From: a bacterium
GTDB taxonomy: Bacteria; SZUA-79; Acidulodesulfobacterales; Acidulodesulfobacteraceae
DNA: 9,102 nucleotides
Direction: 5' to 3'
NCBI GenBank assembly: GCA_021788495.1
Contig: JAJYKQ010000041.1
Location: 1-9,102 of the forward strand
The position numbers were made by a program, and so were the translations under genes. Position 1 is the stretch's first letter, and every line of letters begins with the position of its first letter. Under the pieces are notes generated by a model that was not told the DNA's origin, made no database searches, and worked only from the letters and a program-made list of their open reading frames with translations. Positions 1 to 5,817 of the stretch are shown in pieces.

Positions 1-59
1 TGAACAGCGGACGACCTATAGGAGAAATAGCGAAAGCGATTATTTTAACTGATTCATAA
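1..59 (+). CDS. C-terminal end of an unidentified protein (partial, 5' end outside window)
   Basis: Reading from base 3, the frame runs NSGRPIGEIAKAIILTDS and stops at TAA 57-59, 27 bp before nifI1 on the same strand. Only 18 residues are visible, so the family cannot be assigned. In many genomes nifH lies directly upstream of nifI1, but this tail does not look like the usual NifH C-terminus. It vaguely resembles the final helix of MinD/ParA-like ATPases or of NifX/NifB-type cofactor domains; that is only an impression. The short gap and shared strand suggest co-transcription with nifI1 and nifI2. Confidence 0.45.
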   Translation, partial: NSGRPIGEIAKAIILTDS

Positions 60-86
60 AAAATTAATATAAAAAGGAGACAGTTT

Positions 87-404
87 ATGGAAATGATAAG
101 AGCTATTATAAGGCCGGAAAAAGAAAAAGACGTTCTTAAGGCGCTTGAGGAAAATGGATTTGTTTCGGTTACAAAGATGCATGTTTTCGGGAGAGGAAAA
201 CAAAAAGGCATTAAAGTAGGCGAAGTAGTTTACGATGAGCTGCCGAAACTGGAGTTAATGATTGTCGTGGATAAAAAAGACGCGAACAAGGTTTGCGATA
301 TTATTCAGGAAAATGCGGTAACGGGGCATATCGGCGACGGCAAGATATTCGTGATACCGGTATCCAATACCTATACTGTAAGAACTGGCGCTGAAGGGCT
401 ATAA
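87..404 (+). CDS. nifI1: NifI1, PII-like regulator of nitrogenase activity
   Basis: This 105-residue protein is a PII-superfamily signal protein of the NifI1 (GlnB-like, nif-linked) type. In methanogens NifI1 and NifI2 form a complex that binds NifDK and switches off nitrogenase under ammonium, relieved by 2-oxoglutarate and ATP; this is family knowledge. Visible features are the N-terminal strand MEMIRAIIRPEKE, a short T-loop from about residue 35 (FGRGKQKGIKVGE) to LPK at 52-54, the B-loop TGHIGDGKIFV at 79-89 and the C-loop R99-T-G. The T-loop is shorter than in GlnB, and the segment around the uridylylated Tyr of GlnB is not conserved. Length fits the family. The start is backed by GGAG at 76-79, seven bases before ATG; an ATG two codons later is less well placed. 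nifI2 follows after 31 bp. Confidence 0.93.
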   Translation: MEMIRAIIRPEKEKDVLKALEENGFVSVTKMHVFGRGKQKGIKVGEVVYDELPKLELMIVVDKKDANKVCDIIQENAVTGHIGDGKIFVIPVSNTYTVRTGAEGL

Positions 405-435
405 TAAATATTATATAATTTTAACGGGGATTTTT

Positions 436-843
436 ATGGAATCAAAATTTGAAGAAAAAGTCGTAGAGATTATTGCGGTAATAAGAAGACATAAAATTCA
501 AGAAACAAAAGAAGCCTTAAGCAAGGAAGGTTTTGATCAGATGACCTTTTATTCGGTTCACGGAAGAGGAAGGCAAAAAGGCAGAGGCGGGCTTGCAAAC
601 GAACTCGACCCGGGATTAAATTTAATTAATAATAAAGCAGATATAGCCGATAACGATTATAGTTTTCTGCCTAAAAGAATGTTGTCGCTTGCGGTAAAAG
701 AAGACGATTTGAGCAAAGCCGTAAAAATTATAATAAAGGTAAATAAAACAGGTCATTACGGCGACGGAAAAATATTCGTTTTGCCGGTGAGGCTTGTGGA
801 GAGGATAAGAACGGCCGAAGAAGGACTTTATGCGATAAGCTAA
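436..843 (+). CDS. nifI2: NifI2, PII-like regulator of nitrogenase activity
   Basis: This 135-residue PII-like protein is the partner of NifI1. NifI2 proteins carry the longer T-loop that contacts nitrogenase and responds to 2-oxoglutarate (family knowledge). The PII core starts near residue 10 (VEIIAVIRRHKI). The expanded T-loop runs from about HGRGRQKG at 42-49 to FLPKRM at 77-82, with a hydrophilic stretch around NNKADIADNDYS. The B-loop is TGHYGDGKIFVLPV at 105-118, followed by RTAEEG at 125-130 where NifI proteins usually have RTGE-G. A GGGGA at 426-430 lies five bases before the ATG. The gene ends on a TAA at 841-843 that overlaps the stop of the convergent ogt-like gene. No nifD or nifK follows, unlike the common nifH-I1-I2-D-K order. 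Confidence 0.92.
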   Translation: MESKFEEKVVEIIAVIRRHKIQETKEALSKEGFDQMTFYSVHGRGRQKGRGGLANELDPGLNLINNKADIADNDYSFLPKRMLSLAVKEDDLSKAVKIIIKVNKTGHYGDGKIFVLPVRLVERIRTAEEGLYAIS

Positions 844-1364
844 AACTTACCGTTGTTTTTTTCGAGGAATAGCATTGCTTCTTTAAGCTTTATTCCGCCT
901 TCGCCTGACCAACCGCCTAGTTTGCCGCCGGAGGCTGTTATTCTGTGGCATGGAAGAATAATAGGAGTTTTATTTATAGATAAAGCGGTTGCGCATGCTC
1001 TCGAGTATTTTTTATTATATCCCGCTTTAACCGCAAGTTCTTTATAGGATAAGGTTTCGCCGTATTTTACGCTTTGCAAGGTTTTCAGTATCTTTACGGA
1101 AAAATCGGAATATAAAGAAAAATTTACGGGAATACCGGTAAAATCTGTCGATTTATGGGAAAAATAGTCGTCTAAAAGATTTATTAATTTATACAGGTGC
1201 GGCAAGCGAATTAAATCGTTTTTGGATAAAAGCGGCATAACTCCTTTGTTATTTATCCGCTTGCCGACTATAATTTTTATTTCCTCTATATGTTTTTCCG
1301 AAGTATTTATTTCTAAGCATATATCCGAATCCGGCATTTTTGCTTTAAAATCAAAAACATACAT
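840..1364 (-). CDS. ogt: Methylated-DNA--[protein]-cysteine S-methyltransferase (Ogt/AGT family)
   Basis: This is a suicide DNA-repair protein that transfers the alkyl group from O6-alkylguanine, and in Ogt types O4-alkylthymine, to its own cysteine. The C-terminal domain is clear: YGETLSYKELA (101-111), the Arg-finger region YSRACATALS (120-129), the active-site motif PCHR with acceptor Cys139, and the glycine-rich GGKLGGWSG (146-154). The N-terminal half (1-85) is the poorly conserved Ogt-like domain and is only recognised by length and position. At 174 residues the size is normal. No Shine-Dalgarno precedes the ATG; instead there is a 10-bp tandem repeat. It lies 32 bp downstream of the fmdB-like gene on the same strand and is probably co-transcribed. 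Its stop overlaps that of nifI2 by 4 bp, convergently. Ogt versus Ada-C subtype is not settled. Confidence 0.9.
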   Translation of the reverse strand: MYVFDFKAKMPDSDICLEINTSEKHIEEIKIIVGKRINNKGVMPLLSKNDLIRLPHLYKLINLLDDYFSHKSTDFTGIPVNFSLYSDFSVKILKTLQSVKYGETLSYKELAVKAGYNKKYSRACATALSINKTPIILPCHRITASGGKLGGWSGEGGIKLKEAMLFLEKNNGKF

Positions 1365-1365
1365 A

Positions 1366-1385
1366 AGGCAATATTAGGCAATATT
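1366..1385 (-). repeat. 10-bp perfect tandem duplication upstream of ogt
   Basis: AGGCAATATT (plus strand) occurs twice back to back, at 1366-1375 and 1376-1385. The copies fill most of the 32-bp gap between the fmdB-like stop and the ogt-like start, where a ribosome binding site would be expected but is not seen. It could be a replication-slippage duplication; a role in translation or binding is not supported by anything else. Confidence 0.7.
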
Positions 1386-1396
1386 CATATTATTAA

Positions 1397-1681
1397 TTAA
1401 TGTCCGCAGTTGCCGCCCGCGCATGAGCATGAGGGAGCAGGGGTCGCAGCGGCAGCCGTTTTGCTTTCTTCTTTAGGCTTTTTGGTTTTATTTCCGCCGC
1501 CGGAACTTGCATAATCGGTCTTATACCACCCGGAACCTTTTAGCACGAAACTTGAGTTGGAAATAAGCTTTTCTAATTTACCCCCGCATTTCTCGCATTT
1601 TTCGAGCGGCTTTTCGTTAATGCCCTGAATTGCTTCGATATAGTTTCCGCAGTCTTTGCATTTGTATTCCCTGATAGGCAT
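1397..1681 (-). CDS. FmdB-family zinc-ribbon protein
   Basis: This 94-residue protein belongs to the FmdB/CxxC_CxxC_SSSS family of putative regulatory proteins. The domain was named after a protein linked to formamidase/amidase expression, but its general function is not established. The N-terminal ribbon has the classic form: MPIREYKCKDCG with Cys8/Cys11, then CEKCGGKLEKLISNSSF with Cys29/Cys32, followed by the SGWYKTDY signature (50-57). A basic, low-complexity linker (61-83) leads to a cysteine-rich tail, CSCAGGNCGH, that could bind metal. The start is decided by a very strong AAAGGAGGT (minus strand, 1702-1694) and the MPxYEYxC-like beginning. It heads a probable two-gene unit with the ogt-like gene and is divergent from the Crp/Fnr gene. 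Confidence 0.9.
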   Translation of the reverse strand: MPIREYKCKDCGNYIEAIQGINEKPLEKCEKCGGKLEKLISNSSFVLKGSGWYKTDYASSGGGNKTKKPKEESKTAAAATPAPSCSCAGGNCGH

Positions 1682-1723
1682 TTTAATTTTTTTACCTCCT
1701 TTAAAATATGTATCATTATTTTA

Positions 1724-1752
1724 ATTATAACATAAATACCGGAATCTTTACA
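1724..1752 (-). promoter_or_regulatory. Predicted extended -10 promoter of the fmdB-ogt unit
   Basis: On the minus strand a perfect TATAAT (1729-1724) is preceded by TG one base upstream, giving the extended -10 form TGTTATAAT. The hexamer 17 bases upstream is TGTAAA (1752-1747), which matches TTGACA at only three of six positions; an extended -10 can tolerate this. The distance to the ATG at 1681 leaves room for a leader with the strong Shine-Dalgarno. The weak -35 lies inside one of the TTTACATA repeats, so a factor bound there could control the promoter. Confidence 0.5.
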
Positions 1753-1775
1753 TATGATTTTACATAGTTTACATA
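1747..1775. repeat. Three direct copies of TTTACATA in the divergent promoter region
   Basis: TTTACATA is found exactly at 1747-1754, 1759-1766 and 1768-1775. The copies are spaced 12 and 9 bases start to start. Part of the cluster also reads as a dyad, TATG-N6-CATA (1753-1766). The cluster sits between the outward-facing fmdB and Crp/Fnr genes, overlaps the -35 position of the fmdB promoter and lies upstream of TATAAT boxes at 1788-1793 and 1793-1798 on the plus strand. It is a candidate operator, possibly for the adjacent Crp/Fnr regulator. In AT-rich DNA such words are less surprising, so binding is inferred. Confidence 0.45.
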
Positions 1776-1846
1776 TTTGCATAATTTTATAATATAATAA
1801 AAAATATATTTATTTTTATTAAAACTTATACGAAAATTATTGCGTT

Positions 1847-2479
1847 ATGGAAAACATTGAAATTCCGGATTATTTCAAATCCTTAAGCGGCGATATTTTA
1901 AACGAAGTTAAGACACTGCTTAAAGAAGAAGACTACGAGGCGGGAGAGAATATTTTTATAGAAGGCGATAAATCAAAGGGCATATATTTCGTAGCCGACG
2001 GAACGGTTAAGGTTTACAAGTCTTCAAAAGACGGCAGGGAGCAGATTCTTAAACTTATCTACCCCGGGGATTCGTTTAACGACGTTACGGTGTTCGTAAA
2101 AGATGTTAATCCCGCTTCCGCCGATGCCGTAACGGACGCTAAATTATATTTATTATCCCGCGAAAGTATGGTTGGTTTAATTTACAAGCATCCCGAAGTA
2201 TCGTTGAATATAATAAGAAGTATGGCCGAAAAATTAAGATATTTGACAAATGCCATAGAAGACCTTTCGCTAAAACATACGCAGGAAAGAATCGCGAAAA
2301 TACTGCTTTTATTCGAGGGCAAGAAGCTGAGCCAGAAAATAATTGCCGATATTGCAGGAACGGCAAGAGAAGTCGTTTCACGGGCTCTGAAGGACTTTGC
2401 ATCCCAAAATATTATAAAATTGGACAAAAGAGATATTATTATACTCGATAAGAAAAAATTAGAGGACTTAGGCGAATAA
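1847..2479 (+). CDS. Crp/Fnr-family transcriptional regulator
   Basis: This 210-residue protein has an N-terminal cyclic-nucleotide-binding-like beta-roll (about 10-115), a dimerisation helix (about 116-145) and a C-terminal winged helix of the Crp type (about 146-208). The roll contains GENIFIEGDKSKGIYFVADGT-like sequence and YPGDSF at 72-77. The position of the cAMP-binding Arg-Ser of CRP appears as PASADA (89-94), so cAMP binding is unlikely. There is no cysteine anywhere, which rules out an FNR-type Fe-S cluster. The overall pattern resembles DNR/HcpR-like sensors, but the effector is unknown. The recognition helix GTAREVVSRAL carries E175, S178 and R179, the FNR-like E-x-x-S-R arrangement. 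No Shine-Dalgarno precedes the ATG, and an in-frame stop at 1820-1822 limits any upstream start. rsmD follows 10 bp later. Confidence 0.9.
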   Translation: MENIEIPDYFKSLSGDILNEVKTLLKEEDYEAGENIFIEGDKSKGIYFVADGTVKVYKSSKDGREQILKLIYPGDSFNDVTVFVKDVNPASADAVTDAKLYLLSRESMVGLIYKHPEVSLNIIRSMAEKLRYLTNAIEDLSLKHTQERIAKILLLFEGKKLSQKIIADIAGTAREVVSRALKDFASQNIIKLDKRDIIILDKKKLEDLGE

Positions 2480-2489
2480 ACTTCATTTC

Positions 2490-3065
2490 ATGCGGATTAT
2501 AAGCGGTTTATTGAAGGGAAGAAAAATCCCCAACGTATTTAACGTAAAAAATGTTTCCCCATCGTCGGATTTCTTAAAAGGGGTATTGTTTAACGTAACA
2601 GGAAACGGCATAGAGGGCAAAATTTTTTGCGATTTATATGCCGGAACCGGCAATGTAGGTTTCGAGGCGGTTTCGAGAGGGGCGGCTTTATGTATTTTCG
2701 TCGAAACTTCGCCGGAGTTAATATCCGTCATTATTAAACTGTCGAAACAATTCGGCGTCGAAGAAAGAGTCAAAATCATTAAAAAAGACGTTTTAAGAGC
2801 CATAGAAAGCGGGGTTTTAAGCGAATATAAGCCAGATTATATATTTATAGACCCACCCTACGATTCTGGGCTTTGCGAAAAAACGATTAATAGAATTACG
2901 GAATGTTTTGCGTTAGAAAATACTGGCAATAATATAACTAACGCAAGGAATATAATCGTACAACACGATAAACGCGAAGCGTTATTTGCCCAATATCCGC
3001 CGTATAAATTAATAAACGAAAAATCTCACGGCAAATCAGTTTTATCGTTTTACCGTTCGATTTAA
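2490..3065 (+). CDS. rsmD: 16S rRNA (guanine(966)-N(2))-methyltransferase RsmD
   Basis: RsmD methylates N2 of G966 in 16S rRNA during small-subunit assembly, using S-adenosylmethionine. The start MRIISGLLKGRK is typical of the family. The SAM-binding motif is DLYAGTGNVGFEAVSRGA (48-65), the acidic residue after strand 2 is in FVE at 70-72, D100 follows KIIKKD, and the catalytic DPPY is at 121-124. The C-terminal KSVLSFYRS (182-190) matches the usual SFYR ending. The normally conserved RPTxDRVKEALFN segment is altered to SPSSDFLKGVLFN (23-35), so this copy is somewhat divergent. Length (191) is normal. There is no clear Shine-Dalgarno, but the gene begins 10 bp after the Crp/Fnr stop, which suggests co-transcription. 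The frequent neighbour coaD is absent. Confidence 0.88.
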   Translation: MRIISGLLKGRKIPNVFNVKNVSPSSDFLKGVLFNVTGNGIEGKIFCDLYAGTGNVGFEAVSRGAALCIFVETSPELISVIIKLSKQFGVEERVKIIKKDVLRAIESGVLSEYKPDYIFIDPPYDSGLCEKTINRITECFALENTGNNITNARNIIVQHDKREALFAQYPPYKLINEKSHGKSVLSFYRSI

Positions 3066-3119
3066 TTATGACGTCAAGTTATATTTCCGGTTTTTGATTT
3101 CCGGCATAACGCATCGCAT

Positions 3120-3137
3120 TTTAAAATATATTTTAAA
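3120..3137. other. 18-bp AT-only perfect palindrome over the copA stop codon
   Basis: TTTAAAATATATTTTAAA is its own reverse complement and covers the TAA of copA (3135-3133). It sits in the short convergent gap between rsmD and copA. With no GC pairs and no loop it would make a weak hairpin, so it is at best a poor terminator candidate. The remaining gap (3066-3119) contains two copies of TTTCCGG (3084-3090 and 3098-3104) but no convincing stem plus T-tract terminator. Confidence 0.3.
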
Positions 3138-5766
3138 GTCTGTCTATCTTTGAGGAAAAACCCCTTAGTAATATCGAATTTAAAGAAACCGTAATGCTTG
3201 AAACCGCCATGGCGGCTCCGGCAAAAGCTGGCGGAATTAAAAAACCGGTTAGGCCGTAGAAAACTCCGGCTGCCAAGGGTATTCCTAGACCGTTAAAGAA
3301 AAAAGCCCAAAATAGGTTCTGCTTAACTTTAAACAGGGTTTTCCTGCCGAGAGATACGGTTTTATAAACGTCATTAATATCGTTTTTTACTAAAATGACG
3401 TCGCCCGTTTCTCTTGCGACGTCCGTTCCGCTTCCTATGGCAATTCCTACGTCCGCGGCGGCAAGGGCGGGAGCGTCGTTTATGCCGTCGCCCACCATGG
3501 CGACTTTTAATCCGGCGTTTTTTAATTTTTTTATTTCGTTAAGTTTATCCTTCGGCAGAACGTTTGCTATGACGTTTTTTTCGTCTATCCCGGCTTGAAC
3601 GGCGGCGTTTACGGCGGAATTCCGGTTATCTCCGGTTAAAAGATATACCAAAACCCCCATAGATTTTAATTTTGATACGGCCGGACATACCGTTTCTTTA
3701 ACTCTGTCCGATAAAGAAATAATTCCCGCAATATTGGAATCTGCCGATATTCCGATAACAGTTTTTCCTTCCTTTGAAAATTTTTCTTCGAATTCGTTAA
3801 ATTTAGACATATCGAAATTTACGCCTTTAACGTCTTTAAATATTTCTTTTTTGCCGATTATTACCTTTTTGCCTTCGTAATTTAATTTTATGCCGAAGCC
3901 CCCGATTTCTTCAAAGTTTTCCGGCGCGGACATATCCGGCGGCGCAATATTTTCTGCCGGTAAAATATTATTATCAGACATTCGGGTTTGCATAACCCCG
4001 CCCTTTTGCCCTTTAAATTTATCGGTTATTGCGGCGGCTATGGGGTGCGAGGAAAAACTTTCGGCATATGCCGCAATTTTCAAGATTTCATTTTCGGGTA
4101 AACCGTTAAGGGATATAATATCTATAACTTCAGGCTTACCGTAGGTAATGGTTCCGGTCTTATCGAAAACTACGGCATTTATTATTGCAATTTCTTCGAG
4201 ACTCGACGATTTTTTAATCAGTATCCCTTTTTCTAAACCTATGGAGCTTCCGACCATAAGAGCCATCGGCGTGGCAAGTCCCATTGCGCAGGGGCATGCT
4301 ATAACTAAAACGGCGATGGAGGCTGACAGGGCAAATAAAAAATTTGAATGGAATATAAATTTCCAGACGGAAAAAGTTATTAAAGATATTATGACGACGG
4401 CAGGAACGAAATAATTAGTAACTTCATCGGCTATGCGCTGTATGGGAGCCTTATCCGCCTGGGCGTCTTCGACTAATCTGACTATTTGGGAAAGTACCGT
4501 GTCCTTGCCGACCCGCAAAGCTTTAATTTTTATAACCTGCCCTTTGTTTATAGTAGCTCCGCTTACCTCTTTGCCTATGCCTTTTTCTGCGGGGACGGAT
4601 TCGCCCGTCAGCATAGATTCGTCTATTTGTGTTTGTCCTGAGGTAATTACGCCGTCAACCGGAATTTTATCCCCTTTTTTTACAAGCAGGATATCGCCGG
4701 TTTTCACTGTGGAAGTTTCTATTTCTTTGATTGTTCCGTCAACAAGGACGAGATTGGCTTTGTTTGCCTGAAGTTTAAACAATGCTTTCAGAGACGAAGC
4801 CGCCCTTTGTTTTGATATTTTTTCAAGCAGTTTCCCCGTTCTTATAAAAAGAATAAGTAAAACCGAAGTATCGAAGTAAAGTTCGCCCTTGAATAAAAAG
4901 ACGGAAGCGACGGAATAAAAATATGCGGCTGAAATACCCAAGGCGACCAGCACGTCCATATTAGACGAAAAACTTTTTAAAGAATAATACGCCCCTTTAT
5001 AAAACGTCAATCCTGCCGTGAACTGAACTATCGTCGCCAATATAAATAAAACAAATATCCTGTATATGCCGAATATATCAACATACGTAAGTATGACGAC
5101 AGGAATTGCAATTATAAGGGTAAATATCAGCCAATAAAAATCTCTTTTCCAGTCAGGCATTTTGCGGGGTATCTTTAATAGACCGTATAAATTAGATAAA
5201 GACGGAATAAGAGTTGCTTTGCCTTCCAATGCTTCTTTTATTTCCTCTCCATGTTCTCCGGCTTCATCTAACGGCGTATATCCGCTTTCCGTTACCGCTT
5301 TAAATATTTCTTCTTTTGAAGTTTTTGAAGGGTCGTAAGATACCGAGCCGCTTTCGGAGGCGAAGTTTACGGTTACCGAGCTTACCCCTTTTACCTTTCC
5401 TACGTCTTTTTCTATGGCTTTTGCGCAGTTAGTGCAGTGCATCCCTTCGATTTTGAATTTAATGTTTATAATGTTTTCAGATTTGTCCGCGGTTGACGCA
5501 GTACCGGAATTTATGGGATTTGTTTCGTCCTGCTCTATCAAATCAGCTCCAAACCCCGCAAATTCAATCATTTTTATTATATCTTGGGGGTTAGGTTTGT
5601 CTTGTCCCGCATCGACGTATAGGGTTTCGTTTATGAAATTTAATGTTGCGTCAATAACGCCGTCTATTCTTTTAACGGTATCGGTTATTGTTGCTGCACA
5701 GGCGGCACAGTCCATTTTGCTTATTTTAAACCTGTAGCTTTTATAAGGAGGGTTTGCTGTTTCCAT
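3133..5766 (-). CDS. copA: Cu+-exporting P1B-type ATPase with two N-terminal metal-binding domains
   Basis: This 877-residue inner-membrane pump uses ATP to move Cu+ (or Ag+) out of the cytoplasm. Two heavy-metal-associated domains come first: MDCAAC (Cys20/Cys23) and MHCTNC (Cys111/Cys114). Membrane helices follow (about 208-310), then the actuator-domain TGES at 387-390, the transmembrane metal site CPC at 491-493, the phosphorylated Asp535 in DKTGT, the P1B HP pair at 574-575, a nucleotide-domain GGFG at 622-625 and the hinge GDGINDAP at 759-766. The last helices carry FN at 824-825 and MAVSS at 853-857, the class 1B-1 (Cu+) signature region. The usual Tyr-Asn of that helix is Phe-Asn here. 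The stretch between the HP helix and GGFG (about 583-620) is longer than in typical CopA. No Shine-Dalgarno is present; a promoter close to the ATG suggests a leaderless message. It is 51 bp downstream of gmhB. Confidence 0.95.
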   Translation of the reverse strand: METANPPYKSYRFKISKMDCAACAATITDTVKRIDGVIDATLNFINETLYVDAGQDKPNPQDIIKMIEFAGFGADLIEQDETNPINSGTASTADKSENIINIKFKIEGMHCTNCAKAIEKDVGKVKGVSSVTVNFASESGSVSYDPSKTSKEEIFKAVTESGYTPLDEAGEHGEEIKEALEGKATLIPSLSNLYGLLKIPRKMPDWKRDFYWLIFTLIIAIPVVILTYVDIFGIYRIFVLFILATIVQFTAGLTFYKGAYYSLKSFSSNMDVLVALGISAAYFYSVASVFLFKGELYFDTSVLLILFIRTGKLLEKISKQRAASSLKALFKLQANKANLVLVDGTIKEIETSTVKTGDILLVKKGDKIPVDGVITSGQTQIDESMLTGESVPAEKGIGKEVSGATINKGQVIKIKALRVGKDTVLSQIVRLVEDAQADKAPIQRIADEVTNYFVPAVVIISLITFSVWKFIFHSNFLFALSASIAVLVIACPCAMGLATPMALMVGSSIGLEKGILIKKSSSLEEIAIINAVVFDKTGTITYGKPEVIDIISLNGLPENEILKIAAYAESFSSHPIAAAITDKFKGQKGGVMQTRMSDNNILPAENIAPPDMSAPENFEEIGGFGIKLNYEGKKVIIGKKEIFKDVKGVNFDMSKFNEFEEKFSKEGKTVIGISADSNIAGIISLSDRVKETVCPAVSKLKSMGVLVYLLTGDNRNSAVNAAVQAGIDEKNVIANVLPKDKLNEIKKLKNAGLKVAMVGDGINDAPALAAADVGIAIGSGTDVARETGDVILVKNDINDVYKTVSLGRKTLFKVKQNLFWAFFFNGLGIPLAAGVFYGLTGFLIPPAFAGAAMAVSSITVSLNSILLRGFSSKIDRL

Positions 5767-5772
5767 ATATTT

Positions 5773-5801
5773 ATAATATCACATTGTGAATAAATTGGCA
5801 G
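5773..5801 (-). promoter_or_regulatory. Predicted copA promoter, possibly giving a leaderless mRNA
   Basis: On the minus strand CTGCCA (5801-5796, four of six matches to TTGACA) is followed after 17 bases by TATTAT (5778-5773, five of six matches to TATAAT). Only six bases separate the -10 box from the copA ATG at 5766. Transcription would then start at or beside the ATG, which fits the lack of a Shine-Dalgarno sequence. This is a prediction by eye in AT-rich DNA; read-through from the upstream LPS genes is also possible. Confidence 0.4.
5779..5789. promoter_or_regulatory. Inverted repeat TCACA-T-TGTGA, candidate copA operator
   Basis: A perfect five-base inverted repeat around one central base lies entirely within the spacer of the predicted copA promoter and touches its -10 box. 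Copper-responsive regulators (CueR, CsoR, CopY) commonly bind in or over copA promoters, so position favours an operator. The sequence is not a CopY box, and the half-sites face the opposite way from a CRP site, so no regulator is named. Confidence 0.4.
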
Positions 5802-5817
5802 GCTTGAAAATTAAAAT

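Noticed and set aside
1..59. Calling the upstream fragment nifH because it precedes nifI1
   Set aside because: The visible 18-residue tail does not match the usual NifH C-terminus and is too short to assign to any family.
853..1047. Plus-strand open frame opposite ogt
   Set aside because: It is a shadow of the ogt coding strand, with no recognisable motif or ribosome site; the same applies to the plus-strand frames inside copA, the acyltransferase and lpxK, and the minus-strand frames inside the Crp/Fnr gene and rsmD.
1573..1782. Alternative minus-strand frame beginning upstream of fmdB
   Set aside because: It overlaps the well-supported fmdB frame and runs through its Shine-Dalgarno and promoter; the protein has no family resemblance.
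3069..3076. TGACGTCA palindrome in the rsmD-copA gap
   Set aside because: An isolated 8-bp palindrome between convergent genes, far from any promoter; expected by chance often enough.
3084..3104. CCGG...CCGG as a hairpin terminator between rsmD and copA
   Set aside because: Only four pairs form, flanking bases do not extend the stem, and no T-tract follows in the right place.
5779..5789. Reading TCACATTGTGA as a CRP site
   Set aside because: The half-sites are in the reverse order (TCACA first) with a one-base gap, unlike TGTGA-N6-TCACA, and the local Crp/Fnr protein lacks cAMP-binding residues.
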